Shown here in pieces: positions 42,381 to 52,524 of a DNA stretch of 64,000 nucleotides. Position 1 is the stretch's first letter; every line of letters starts with the position of its first letter. Origin of the DNA: Cupriavidus taiwanensis LMG 19424 (lineage in GTDB: Bacteria; Pseudomonadota; Gammaproteobacteria; Burkholderiales; Burkholderiaceae); contig NC_010528.1 of assembly GCF_000069785.1 (NCBI RefSeq), positions 620,001-684,000 of the forward strand, in the 5' to 3' direction. The notes below the pieces were generated by a model. That model was given only the letters and a program-made list of their open reading frames with translations, did not search any database and was not told the origin of the DNA. The translations under genes were made by a program, and so were the position numbers.

Positions 42381-43564
42381 CAGCCGGACCGCTTGCCGGT
42401 GGCCGCCGGCGGCACATCGGGGTTGTCGACCACGGCCGGGGCCGAAGCCGGTGCCGGCGGCGCGGCCGGCACCTGCGCCGGGGCCAGCGCCGCGCCCTGC
42501 TGCAGGTCGCGCTGCAGCTCGCCCTGCGAGCCGATGGTCCAGTCGCGCAGCAGGGCATAGGCCACCGCCAGCAGCGTCGGGCCGATGAACACGCCCAGGA
42601 AGCCGAACGCCAGCGCGCCGCCGAGCACGCCCAGCATGATCCAGATCAGCGGCATGCCGGTGCCCTTGCTGATCAGCAGCGGCTTGACGATGTTGTCGGC
42701 CATGCTGACCACGCCCACGCCCCACACCACCAGGAAGATTGCCCAGCCGGTGGCGCCGGTGTGGTAAAGCCACAGCGCCGCGGGCAGCCACACCAGCGGC
42801 GGCCCGACCGGCACCACCGACAGGAAAAAGGTCACGAAGCCCAGGATGGCGGCGCCCGGCACGCCCGCGATCCACAGGCCGATGCCGGCCAGCACGGCCT
42901 GGATGAAGGCGGTGCCCAGCACGCCGTAGACCACGCCCTTGACGGTGCTGCCCGCCAGTTCCAGCAGGTGGTCGGCACGCTCGCCGGCGATGCGGCGCAT
43001 GCCGGCGCGCAGCCAGGCAATGGCGAACTCGCCGCCGGTGTAGAAGAAGAACGCCAGGATGATCGACAGCGCCAGCTGCCCCAGACCGGCGCCGATCGAC
43101 AGTCCCGCGCCCAGCAGCACGTGCCCGACTGGCGCAATGAGCTTGCGCAGGTTGGCGACCATTTCGGAATCGGCATTGATCACGCTGTCCCACGAGTTTT
43201 GCAGGTAGCTGCCGACATAGGGGAGGCTGCTCAGCCACAGCGGCAGCTGCGGCAGCCCCTGCTCCATATAGCGGTCGACCAGCGCGGCGAGGTCGTCCAG
43301 GTGCGCGGAGAAGCTGGCGCCGGCATAGACGAACGGGCCCAGCACGATCACCGTCGCCAGCAGCACGCAGATCAGCGCGGCCAGCCCGCGCCGGTTGCCG
43401 AGCCAGCGCGACAGCACGGTGTAGGGGTGCCAGGAGCTGAACGCCAGGATCGCGCCCCACAGCAGGGCCGTGGTGAACGGCGCCAGAACCAGCAGCGAGC
43501 CGCCGATCAGCACGATCAGCGCGAAGACGGCGGCGATTTTTTCGATCAACTGGCCGGAACTCAT
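42380..43564 (-). CDS. AI-2E-family transporter (YdiK-like permease)
   Basis: A 394-residue protein with about seven to eight membrane segments. The family blocks are ALLWGAILAFSSWHPY near the start, ILAFFFYTGGEFAIAWLRA and, near the end, FLGVFIGPTLLAVAYALL. Functions claimed for the family include AI-2 export and sodium/proton antiport, so no substrate is assigned. The last 30 residues are a low-complexity Pro/Ala tail. It heads the operon with the pqi genes, which is not the E. coli arrangement. Confidence 0.85.
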   Translation of the reverse strand: MSSGQLIEKIAAVFALIVLIGGSLLVLAPFTTALLWGAILAFSSWHPYTVLSRWLGNRRGLAALICVLLATVIVLGPFVYAGASFSAHLDDLAALVDRYMEQGLPQLPLWLSSLPYVGSYLQNSWDSVINADSEMVANLRKLIAPVGHVLLGAGLSIGAGLGQLALSIILAFFFYTGGEFAIAWLRAGMRRIAGERADHLLELAGSTVKGVVYGVLGTAFIQAVLAGIGLWIAGVPGAAILGFVTFFLSVVPVGPPLVWLPAALWLYHTGATGWAIFLVVWGVGVVSMADNIVKPLLISKGTGMPLIWIMLGVLGGALAFGFLGVFIGPTLLAVAYALLRDWTIGSQGELQRDLQQGAALAPAQVPAAPPAPASAPAVVDNPDVPPAATGKRSG

Positions 43565-43725
43565 GGTCGGGGTCTCCGTTTGTCCCCTGGGGGTTGGGTG
43601 TGACGGGGACGGCGTAAATATAGCTTATGGGGGAGGAGCGGCTGTGAAACGTGGGCTTGGGTCTTTGCCTTGCGGGGTGGTGTCGTGCTTGGCGGGCGTG
43701 GCTGTTTCGCCGGCGTAGCCGGCGA

Positions 43726-43756
43726 CCTCCTTTCTGTCCGAGCGACAGAAAGGAGG
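43726..43756. repeat. Perfect 13-bp stem hairpin
   Basis: CCTCCTTTCTGTC (43726-43738) and GACAGAAAGGAGG (43744-43756) pair perfectly around a five-base CGAGC loop. It follows a GCCGGC-GTA-GCCGGC palindrome directly. From memory, this sequence type recurs in intergenic regions of Cupriavidus, Ralstonia and relatives, so it is probably a dispersed repeat rather than a unique operator. Confidence 0.7.
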
Positions 43757-44064
43757 CAAAGAGCGCGTCGCCTGGGCGGCTGGCCAAGGCGGCGTTGGTG
43801 GTTCTGGCGGTGGTGACTCGCGGTCGTGCTGGTGGTGATTCGACCCTGCTGACGCTACCGGGAGGTGCCTGGCGTTCGGGGTCGGATGGACGAACCCGAC
43901 TTTAGGTCGGTGGCAGCCTGCTTATCACGTTATTGGTGGGACGCCTTCGGCTGCGCTGCGCGCGCTCCCTATCTCAGGTCTGCTGCTGTGGCAGGAGTGC
44001 GTCGCTGCGCTCGCACGCGTTGTCGCGGGCGACCCGTCTGGCTTTTGTTGCCCGCTTGTTTGCG

Positions 44065-44090
44065 CCCCTCTCCCGCGCGCGGGAGAGGGG
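44065..44090. repeat. REP-like 26-bp palindrome (CCCCTCTCCC family)
   Basis: CCCCTCTCCCGCG (44065-44077) is immediately followed by its complement CGCGGGAGAGGGG, making a perfect palindrome, then CGGGGGAGAGG. The same unit, with a four-base or two-base loop, occurs twice more at 56732-56757 and 56829-56854. It is 50 bases past the end of the HPP-CBS gene, so it may also act as a terminator or 3-prime stabiliser. Confidence 0.8.
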
Positions 44091-44139
44091 CGGGGGAGAG
44101 GAGCATCCACGAAGTCGGGCGTGCAAGGACAACCCAGCC

Positions 44140-45276
44140 TCAATCCGGTACCGCCATCACCCCACTCTTCAGCAACGCCGCCACCAGGTCCGACTGCGTC
44201 ACCATCCCCACCACGCGCCGCTGGTCATCGATCACCGGCGCATGATGCAGCCCGCCGTCGGAGAAGGCCTGCGCCAGTTCCACCATCGGCTGCTCGGGCC
44301 GCGCCGTGACCACGGCATGCGTCATCAGGTTGCGCACGGTGCCGGCCAGACGCCGCGCGCCGGTATCGCGCTGCGCCGCAAAGAAATCGCTTTGCGTGAC
44401 GATCCCTACCAGCTTGCGCGTCGCATCGACCACCGGCAGGGCCTTGATGCGGTGCCGCGACAGCAGGTGGCCGGCTTCGTGCGCGGGCTGGTCGGGCGTT
44501 ACCGTTATCACGTCCCGGGACATGATTTCGCCGCACAGCACGTTGCCGAAATGACGGCGATAGGCGCGCAGTTGCGCCGCCACCAGGATCTGCTCGAGGT
44601 CGTCTTCCTCGATGTCCAGGAATTCGCCGCGCACCTTCAGTGCCGCATCCAGGTCCGCGCGGGTCACGCCGACGCGCTGGGTGGGTGGAAGGTCCTTGGT
44701 GCCGTGCTGCACCGCGGGTTCGGGCGGGCGATGCGGATAGCGCCGGCGCGACAGGTTGTTGAAGGCCAGCGCCATCATCAGCATCAGCATCGAGTTGAAC
44801 AGCACCGGCACGGCAACGAAGCCGAAGCCCAGCGCACTGACCGCCGGCCCGCCGAAGACGGCGGTGATGGCCACCGCGCCGCTGGGCGGATGCACACAAT
44901 GGAACTGGAACATCAGGGCGATGGCGACGGCCACCGCGACGGCGGCGGCCAGGCCGGGGTCGGGGATCCAGCGCGCACAGGCCACGCCGACCACCCCGGC
45001 GATCAGGTTGCCGCCGATGATCGACCACGGTTGCGCCAATGGCGACGACGGCACGGCGAACAGCAGCACCGCCGAGGCGCCCATTGGCGCGACAAACCAG
45101 GGATTGAAGCCGCCCAGCGTCTGGTGGCTGATCCACTCTGTGCAGAGCAGGCCCAGCAGCGCGCCGAAGCAACTCTTGAGGCGCTCCTTGCGGCTGGCGG
45201 CGACCGGCAAGGGAACGAATGTGCGCAGCCAGGCACGGGCGTTATGCGCCAGGGCGGAAACGGGGGCGGTTGGCAT
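44140..45276 (-). CDS. HPP-family membrane protein with tandem CBS domains
   Basis: A 378-residue protein. The N-terminal HPP domain has four to five membrane helices with GGFNPWFVAPMGASAVLLFA (about 60-79), SIIGGNLIAGVVGVAC and the family name motif FHCVHPPSGAVAIT. Two CBS domains follow (IMSRDVITVTPDQPAHEAGH, then LMTHAVVTARPEQPMVELA, each ending GIVTQSDF or GMVTQSDL). CBS pairs usually bind adenosine nucleotides. The HPP family's substrate is poorly defined (nitrite in a plant relative). ATG 45276 has no strong ribosome site. A palindrome lies 37-57 bases upstream. Confidence 0.88.
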   Translation of the reverse strand: MPTAPVSALAHNARAWLRTFVPLPVAASRKERLKSCFGALLGLLCTEWISHQTLGGFNPWFVAPMGASAVLLFAVPSSPLAQPWSIIGGNLIAGVVGVACARWIPDPGLAAAVAVAVAIALMFQFHCVHPPSGAVAITAVFGGPAVSALGFGFVAVPVLFNSMLMLMMALAFNNLSRRRYPHRPPEPAVQHGTKDLPPTQRVGVTRADLDAALKVRGEFLDIEEDDLEQILVAAQLRAYRRHFGNVLCGEIMSRDVITVTPDQPAHEAGHLLSRHRIKALPVVDATRKLVGIVTQSDFFAAQRDTGARRLAGTVRNLMTHAVVTARPEQPMVELAQAFSDGGLHHAPVIDDQRRVVGMVTQSDLVAALLKSGVMAVPD

Positions 45277-45312
45277 TCTTGGGTCGGGGGGCGCTTTGGA
45301 ATGGTGCACGTA

Positions 45313-45333
45313 ATATATCACGGGGTGATATAT
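45313..45333. promoter_or_regulatory. Palindromic operator candidate upstream of HPP-CBS gene
   Basis: ATATATCAC (45313-45321), a GGG spacer and GTGATATAT (45325-45333) make a perfect 9-bp inverted repeat. It is AT-rich in a GC-rich setting, and the TATAT stretches could double as a -10 element for leftward transcription of the HPP-CBS gene. The regulator is unknown; it does not match the usual FNR (TTGAT-N4-ATCAA) pattern. Confidence 0.6.
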
Positions 45334-45433
45334 CGGGTCGCCCTTGGTGCAGCGCATCCCGGTGATGGGGCATGCCGCACCGCACAAGGGCGCGACAGGG
45401 TGAGGCACGGCCGGATGAGGGGCCCCCGCGGCT

Positions 45434-45853
45434 TTACTTGTAGGTCGACAGCAGGATGCTGGTCTCGGTGGCGCTGATGCCGTCGATCAGCCGGATCCGG
45501 TCCAGCGCGCGGTCAAAGGCCTCGAGGGTGTCGGCGCGCAGCTCGGCGATGATGTCCCAGCGGCCGTTGGTGGTGTGCAGCGCCTGCACGTTGGGCTCGC
45601 CGCGCAGCGCTTGCAGCACCGTGCGGGTCTTGTTCCCCTCGACGGCGACCGTCATCCAGGCGCGAATGCGGTGCGACTCGGCTTCGGGCCGCAGGCGCAC
45701 GGTATAGCCGACGATCAGCCCTTCCTGCTCCAGCTTGTCGAGGCGGTTCTGCACGGTCGCGCGCGATACGCGCAGCGCCTGTGCCAGTGCCGTTACCGGC
45801 GTGCGCGCGTTGTCGCGCAGGAGGGAAATCAGCTGCTGGTCGATGGCATCCAT
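45434..45853 (-). CDS. Lrp/AsnC-family transcriptional regulator
   Basis: A 139-residue regulator with the HTH at about 4-55 (MDAIDQQLISLLRDNARTPV, then LAQALRVSRATVQNRLDKLE) and a C-terminal RAM ligand domain (about 65-139, ending ISATETSILLSTYK). ATG 45853 starts the family N-terminus exactly. The family responds to amino acids. It is divergent from an amidinotransferase/ornithine cyclodeaminase pair, across a composite palindrome, so arginine/ornithine-type ligands are likely. Only the family membership is seen directly. Confidence 0.9.
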   Translation of the reverse strand: MDAIDQQLISLLRDNARTPVTALAQALRVSRATVQNRLDKLEQEGLIVGYTVRLRPEAESHRIRAWMTVAVEGNKTRTVLQALRGEPNVQALHTTNGRWDIIAELRADTLEAFDRALDRIRLIDGISATETSILLSTYK

Positions 45854-45873
45854 GGGGCGGCGCGGGGGCGATT

Positions 45874-45920
45874 GGCAAAACGCCAGCATAGGCTGGCACT
45901 TTGCCTAATGGTAGGCGCAA
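45874..45920. promoter_or_regulatory. Composite palindrome, probable Lrp/AsnC operator
   Basis: GGCAAA-AC-GCCAGC (45874-45887), an ATAG centre and GCTGGC-AC-TTTGCC (45892-45905) form a 32-bp two-part palindrome. A second repeat, TTGCCTA-ATGG-TAGGCGCAA (45901-45920), overlaps its right end. Both lie between the regulator gene (start 45853) and the GTG of the amidinotransferase gene (46028), where Lrp-type proteins autoregulate and control a divergent operon. Confidence 0.7.
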
Positions 45921-46027
45921 ACTGGACAAGTTGCTGGCTTTTGGCTAACGCGGCCTTGCACCAGAATTGAATCAACCGATGGATTTCCGAACGGAGCCAT
46001 CGCCCGCCATGCCGCCCAGGAGCCGCC

Positions 46028-46906
46028 GTGATCCAGACCCCGACCATCTTGCTAGTCGAGCCCACTTTCTACGACGTGTCGTACAGCATCAATCCGTGGA
46101 TGGACCCGGCCGCGTGGGCGCGCGATCCGCGTGGCATGCACCGCAATGCGATGCAGTCGTTCGAGGTGCTGCGCGAGGCACTCGGCCGCGCGGGCTTTGC
46201 GGTGGAGGTGGCGCCTGGCGCGCCTGGGCTGCCCGACATGGTGTTTCCGGCCAATGCCGCCGTCGTGCTGGACGGCCGCGCGTTGCTGGCGCGCTTCCGT
46301 TATCCCCAGCGCCGCGGCGAGGAAGCGCCGTTTGCCGACATCTTCGGCAAGCTGCGCGAGCGGGGGCTGCTCGATGAGGTCGCGCTGCTGCCGGAAGGGT
46401 GCTACCAGGAAGGCGCCGGCGATTGCATCTGGGACGCGGCGCGCGGCCATTTCTGGGCGGGCTTTGGCCCACGTTCGTCGCACGAGGCGGCGCTGGCGGT
46501 ATCGCGCTATTTCGGCAAGGACGTGGTGGCACTGGAGCTGGCCACCGAGCAGAGCTACCACCTCGATGTGTGCTTCTGCCCGCTGTCGGGCGGCGAGGTG
46601 CTGTACTACCCGCCCGCCTTCAGCGAAGCGGCGCTGCGCGAACTGCGCGCGCGCGTGCCGGCGCGGCTGCGCATCGAGGCCAGCGCCGACGACCTGCGCC
46701 ATTTCAGCGTCAATGCCGTCAACCTGGACGACCAGGTGGTGATGACCCGCACCACGCCGCACCTGCGCACGGAGCTGCGGCGGCGCGGCTACCAGCTGCA
46801 CGAGGTCGACCTGTCGCCGTTCATGCTGTCCGGCGGGGGCGCCTATTGCATGACCCTGCGGCTGGACCGCAGCAGCGGCGGCGGCTTCGCCGCGGCGGCC
46901 GCGTGA
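46028..46906 (+). CDS. Amidinotransferase-superfamily hydrolase (DDAH/arginine deiminase-like)
   Basis: A 292-residue protein of the pentein fold. PDMVFPANAAVVLDGRALLA (69-88) gives the conserved Asp/Asn, GAGDCIWD (129-136) holds a substrate-binding Glu/Asp region, YHLDVCFCPL gives the catalytic His178, and GGGAYCMTLRL gives the nucleophile Cys274. Substrates in the family are arginine, methylarginines or related guanidines. GTG at 46028 is used because AGGAG (46018-46022) stands 5 bases before it. The neighbouring ornithine cyclodeaminase suggests a catabolic path from an arginine derivative to proline. Confidence 0.82.
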   Translation: MIQTPTILLVEPTFYDVSYSINPWMDPAAWARDPRGMHRNAMQSFEVLREALGRAGFAVEVAPGAPGLPDMVFPANAAVVLDGRALLARFRYPQRRGEEAPFADIFGKLRERGLLDEVALLPEGCYQEGAGDCIWDAARGHFWAGFGPRSSHEAALAVSRYFGKDVVALELATEQSYHLDVCFCPLSGGEVLYYPPAFSEAALRELRARVPARLRIEASADDLRHFSVNAVNLDDQVVMTRTTPHLRTELRRRGYQLHEVDLSPFMLSGGGAYCMTLRLDRSSGGGFAAAAA

Positions 46907-46943
46907 ACGCAGGCTCGGCATGAACAGCCAGGGAGAGCGGGTC

Positions 46944-48029
46944 ATGAAGAACACCGTCCGGACATTGTTCCTCGACGCGGCCGATGTCGCCAGGCTGGTG
47001 GCCGCGATCGGCCCGCAGGCCGCCATCGTCGACCTGGCCGCGCAGGTGCGCCAGGCATTTGCGCGCTGGGCCGATTTCGACAAGTCCGCGCGGCTGGCCA
47101 GCCATTCCGCGCGCGGCGTGATCGAGCTGATGCCGGTCAGCGACGGCAGCCAGTATGCGTTCAAGTACGTCAACGGCCATCCGCGCAATGCGCAGCACGG
47201 CATGCCCACCGTGATGGCATGCGGCCTGCTGGCCGAGGTGGAGACCGGCTTTCCGCTGATGCTGGCGGACCTGACGCTGGCCACCGCGCTGCGCACCGCG
47301 GCCACCTCGGCGCTGGCGGCGCGCGCCATGGCGCGGCCCGGCGCGGCCACCATGGCGCTGATCGGCAATGGCGCGCAGGCGGAATTCCAGGTGCTGGCTT
47401 TCCAGGCGATGCTGGGCGTGCGCGAGATCGCGGCCTATGACATCGACCCCGCCGCTACCGCGCGGCTGAGGCGCAACCTGGCCGCCGTGCCCGGCCTTGC
47501 CATCCGGCGCGCCGATTCGATCGAGGCCGCGCTGGCCGGCGCGGACATCGTCTCGACCGTCACCGCCGACAAGACCCGCGCCACCATCCTGACGCCAGAC
47601 ATGGTGCGGCCCGGCATGCATCTGAACGCGGTCGGCGGCGACTGCCCCGGCAAGACCGAGCTGCATGCCGATATCCTGCGCCGCGCGCGCATCGTGGTGG
47701 AGTACGAACCGCAGACCCGCATCGAGGGCGAGATCCAGCAGTTGCCCGCCGACGCGCCCGTGACCGAGCTGTGGCAGGTGCTGGCCGGCCACGCGCCCGG
47801 CCGCGCCGCGGCGGACGAGGTGACCGTGTTTGATTCGGTGGGGTTTGCGCTGGAAGACTATGCCGCGCTGCGCTGGCTCTACGCCGCGGCGCAGGCGCAC
47901 CGCGCCGGCACCGCGGTGGAACTGGTGGCGATGCCGCCCGACCCGCGCAACCTGTACGGCTGGATGCTGGCGCAGGCGGACGGCAGCGATGCCGGACGGG
48001 CAGTGCCGCGGCCGGCGGCCGTGGCCTGA
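46944..48029 (+). CDS. Ornithine cyclodeaminase-family protein
   Basis: A 361-residue OCD/mu-crystallin family protein. SDGSQYAFKYVNGHPRNAQH and ATALRTAATSALAARAMARP are family blocks, MALIGNGAQAEFQVLAF the NAD-binding Rossmann motif, and GMHLNAVGGDCPGKTELHAD contains the catalytic Asp region. It converts ornithine to proline plus ammonia, or acts on a related imine. ATG 46944 follows GGGAGAG at good spacing and is preferred over an ATG 24 bases upstream. It lies 37 bases after the amidinotransferase gene, in one operon, probably under the divergent Lrp-type regulator. Confidence 0.9.
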   Translation: MKNTVRTLFLDAADVARLVAAIGPQAAIVDLAAQVRQAFARWADFDKSARLASHSARGVIELMPVSDGSQYAFKYVNGHPRNAQHGMPTVMACGLLAEVETGFPLMLADLTLATALRTAATSALAARAMARPGAATMALIGNGAQAEFQVLAFQAMLGVREIAAYDIDPAATARLRRNLAAVPGLAIRRADSIEAALAGADIVSTVTADKTRATILTPDMVRPGMHLNAVGGDCPGKTELHADILRRARIVVEYEPQTRIEGEIQQLPADAPVTELWQVLAGHAPGRAAADEVTVFDSVGFALEDYAALRWLYAAAQAHRAGTAVELVAMPPDPRNLYGWMLAQADGSDAGRAVPRPAAVA

Positions 48030-48033
48030 AGCG

Positions 48034-48630
48034 TCAGGCGGCGCGGCCCATCATCAGCTGCGCCCGCAGGAAGCCCTTGACCTCTTCGAGCGAGGGCGTC
48101 TTCAGGAACACCATGATGCCCCAGTGCTGCAGGGCATCCGCCACGCCGTCATAGGCCTGGCGGTTGGTGATGACCGCGAAGATCACATGCTGGCTGGCAA
48201 AGAAGTTCTGCAGCTTCTCGACGGTGGCCGACTCGGCGTCGTTGAGCTCGTCGACGTAGTAGAGCACCACGCGCGGATGCTCGCTGACGGAAGTAATGAC
48301 GGTGTCGAGCACATCGTCGACCACCACGCTCTTGAGCGGCAGGCCCCATTTGGCAAGCTGGCTGTGGATGCGCTGTGCCTCCTGGTGGTTGGGATGGAAC
48401 ACCACCAGGTCCAGCCCGTGCGGCGATGCCGCTTCGGGCCCGATGCGCGTCGCCAGCAGGCGATGCACGGTTTCCTTGTGGATGCGCCGATGGCCGCCGT
48501 TGGTCTTCCAGGCCCCCAGTTCGCCGCGCTCGACCATCTTCTGGACGGTGCCCAGTGAGACGTTGAGCAGTTTTGCCGCTGTCCGCGTGCTGTAGTAAGG
48601 CTTTTCAGCCAGTGCCGGATCAAGTTTCAT
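48034..48630 (-). CDS. Excisionase-type HTH protein with pseudo-receiver domain
   Basis: A 198-residue protein. Residues about 12-52 (YSTRTAAKLLNVSLGTVQKM, then WKTNGGHRRI) make a MerR/excisionase-type helix-turn-helix with wing. The rest (about 72-195) has the alternating pattern of a CheY-like receiver: LDLVVFHPN at strand 1, VVLYYVDEL at strand 3 and MVFLKTP at strand 5 with the Lys-Thr-Pro retained. The usual acidic pair after strand 1 is missing, so phosphorylation is doubtful. Function unknown. A 464-base leader lies upstream. Confidence 0.7.
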   Translation of the reverse strand: MKLDPALAEKPYYSTRTAAKLLNVSLGTVQKMVERGELGAWKTNGGHRRIHKETVHRLLATRIGPEAASPHGLDLVVFHPNHQEAQRIHSQLAKWGLPLKSVVVDDVLDTVITSVSEHPRVVLYYVDELNDAESATVEKLQNFFASQHVIFAVITNRQAYDGVADALQHWGIMVFLKTPSLEEVKGFLRAQLMMGRAA

Positions 48631-48794
48631 CCCATCACCCGTAGTCCATAGGCAGTCGCGCCGTCATGGCGCACGCGGCCCCTGGCACTGGCGCCGCGCG
48701 TTTGTCACTGCCAACAGTTGACTGACCCTGTGTGCCCGGCCCGCTCCCCCGCTGGCCAGGCTGCTTTTTGTGGTTGTTTTGATCTTTTGTGCAT

Positions 48795-48854
48795 TTCCAG
48801 CAAGCCCAGCGCGATCCCAATGTATTGGATGCCCCGATGCTGGATTTGCTGGAA
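48795..48854. repeat. Nested 60-base hairpin
   Basis: Outer arms TTCCAGCAA (48795-48803) and TTGCTGGAA (48846-48854) pair perfectly. Middle arms CAGC (48807-48810) and GCTG (48839-48842) pair, and an inner ATCC-CAAT / ATTGGAT repeat (48814-48830) closes the structure. Three matching shells make a chance origin less likely. It could be an RNA structure or a protein-binding site. Confidence 0.5.
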
Positions 48855-48947
48855 GCTAATAATATGCCGCAAACGACAAAGTATCTGTAAGAAAAAACAT
48901 AAATCTGCGGGGCTTTTGTTTCTTAACGCACATTGAGTGCATTGTGA

Positions 48948-48963
48948 TGACAACAGGTTGTCA
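48948..48963. promoter_or_regulatory. Inverted repeat TGACAAC-AG-GTTGTCA
   Basis: A perfect 7-bp inverted repeat with a 2-base spacer in the AT-rich region, 318 bases upstream of the HTH gene. Operator-like in size and symmetry; the binding protein is unknown. Confidence 0.4.
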
Positions 48964-49094
48964 GTGCAGACCTGCCAGCTTCGCCATGGTTCCCAATGAC
49001 TGCAATGTCTGCAGCGCCTGCTGAATTCAGCGGGCGCTTCACAGATTAACGGTTCCGTTTATCGGTACCGCTGCAAACCGCGTTGCCGTCTGTT

Positions 49095-50403
49095 TCACAA
49101 TCCGTACTTGCGCACCTTGTCGAACAGCGTGGTCTTGGCCACGCCCAGCGCTTCGCTGGCGCGGCTGAGGTTGCCGTCGTGGCGGCGCATGGCGTCGGCG
49201 ATCAGCGCGCGCTCGAACTGCTCGACGGCCTGCGCGAGGGGCATCGCCTCGGGTGCGGTGACGCCCTGGCCGGGGTTGCAGCCGAGGCCCAGCACATGGC
49301 GCTCGGCGAGGTTGCGCAGCTCGCGCACATTGCCCGGCCACGGGTAGGCCACCAGCGCCGACAGTTCCGCCGGCGTGGCCGGCACCGCGTCGCGCTCGAA
49401 GCGCAACGCAGCCTGCGCGACGAAATGTTCAAACAATGCCGGCACGTCCTCGCGCCGTTCGCGCAGCGGCGGCAGTTCCAGCGTGATGACGTTGAGGCGG
49501 TAGTACAGGTCGGCGCGGAACTGGCCGGCATCGGACAGCGCGCGCAGGTCGGCCTTGGTGGCGGCCACCACGCGGGTGTTCACCGGCACCGGCTGGTTCG
49601 ATCCCAGGCGTTCCACCACGCGCTCCTGCAGCACGCGCAGCAGCTTGATCTGCAGCGGCATCGGCATGCTCTCGATCTCGTCGAGAAACAGCGTGCCGCC
49701 TTCGGCATGCTCGATCTTGCCGATGCGGCGGCGCGCGGCGCCGGTGAAAGAGCCGGCCTCATGACCGAAAATCTCGCTTTCGAACAGCTGCTCGGGCAGG
49801 CCGCCGCAGTTGATCGCGACAAAGTTGCGCGCTTGGCGCTGGCTGGCCTCATGCAGGCAGCGCGCGACCAGCTCCTTGCCGGTACCGGTCTCGCCGTGGA
49901 TCAGCACGTTGGCGTCGGTGCCGGCGAGGTCGGCGATCAGGCGGCGCAGCCGCTCGACCGCGGGAGAGTGGCCGATCAGCCGGGTTTCCAGTTTTTCGCG
50001 CCCGGCCAGACGTTCTCGCAGTTCTGATACTTCCAGCGCGAGCCGGCGCTGCTCGAGCGCGCGGCGGGTGGCATCGACCAGCTGCTCGGGCGAGAACGGC
50101 TTTTCGAGGAAGTCGTAGGCGCCTTGCTTCATCGCCTGCACCGCCAGCCCCACGTCGCCGTGGCCGGTGATCATGATCACCGGCAGCGCGGGATCGCGCG
50201 CCCGCAATTGCGCCAGCAGCGCCATGCCGTCCTGCCCGGGCAGGCGGATGTCGCTGACCACCACGCCGGCGTAGCCCGGACCGGCCTCGCGCAGCGCCGC
50301 CTCGGCGCTGCCCACGCCGCGCGTGGCAATGCCCTCCAGGCGCAGCGCCTGCTCGCAGCCCAGGCGCACGTCGGCATCGTCTTCGACGACCAGTACGGTC
50401 AGA

Positions 50404-50414
<11 letters not shown>
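49095..50414 (-). CDS. dctD: C4-dicarboxylate response regulator DctD (sigma-54 activator)
   Basis: A 439-residue NtrC-family regulator. The receiver has Asp55 in VVSDIRLPGQDG and Lys105 in FLEKPFSP. The central AAA+ domain has Walker A GETGTGKE (174-181), and its sigma-54 contact loop reads GSFTGA (221-226) rather than the common GAFTGA. Walker B is GGTLFLDEI. A Fis-type HTH closes the protein (NLSRASEALGVAKTTLFDKV). ATG 50414 has AGGA eight bases upstream; ATG 50423 is an alternative. It overlaps the dctB end. Phosphorylated DctD should activate the sigma-54 promoter upstream of dctA. Confidence 0.93.
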
Positions 50415-52359
<1,945 letters not shown>

Positions 52360-52468
52360 CAGGTGTTGGGCGAGGCAGGTGGCAAAGCCGCCGCGCCGGC
52401 AATGGCTGGAGCCGGGCGCGGGAGCCTACTTTTACCACACCAACGGGGGGTACCGGCCGCCAGAATGC

Positions 52469-52502
52469 AAAAAGGCCCGGTTGCCTGTTCGGCAACCGGG
52501 CC
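52469..52502 (-). terminator. Rho-independent terminator after dctA
   Basis: On the minus strand GGCCCGGTTGCC (52502-52491) pairs perfectly with GGCAACCGGGCC (52485-52474) around a 5-base loop, and is followed by a run of five T (52473-52469). It begins 22 bases after the dctA stop, so it separates dctA from dctBD transcription. Confidence 0.92.
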
Positions 52503-52524
52503 CTGGCGCGCCTGGCGGACAGTG

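Larger units (their letters stand above)
43565..44139. other. Intergenic region with repeat hairpins
   Basis: These 575 bases lie upstream of the AI-2E/pqi operon and downstream of the HPP-CBS gene. They hold a perfect 13-bp-stem hairpin (43726-43756), a 26-bp perfect palindrome of the CCCCTCTCCC type (44065-44090), and a weaker CCGAC-TTTAG-GTCGG hairpin near 43898-43912. No coding frame with recognisable protein sequence was found. The composition is less regular than in genes, suggesting decayed or repeat-derived DNA. Confidence 0.6.
48631..49094. other. Long AT-rich, structured intergenic region upstream of HTH gene
   Basis: 464 bases between the HTH gene start and the end of dctD, both leftward. 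The stretch from about 48770 to 48960 is clearly AT-rich. It contains a nested hairpin (48795-48854) and a perfect 7-bp inverted repeat (48948-48963). No convincing ORF or known RNA family was recognised. It must contain the HTH gene promoter and the end of the dct transcript, and could encode a small RNA. Confidence 0.5.

Noticed and set aside
43565..44139. CRISPR array or small RNA gene in the repeat-bearing intergenic region
   Set aside because: No regularly spaced direct repeats, and the palindromes are of different families; no promoter-terminator pair was seen.
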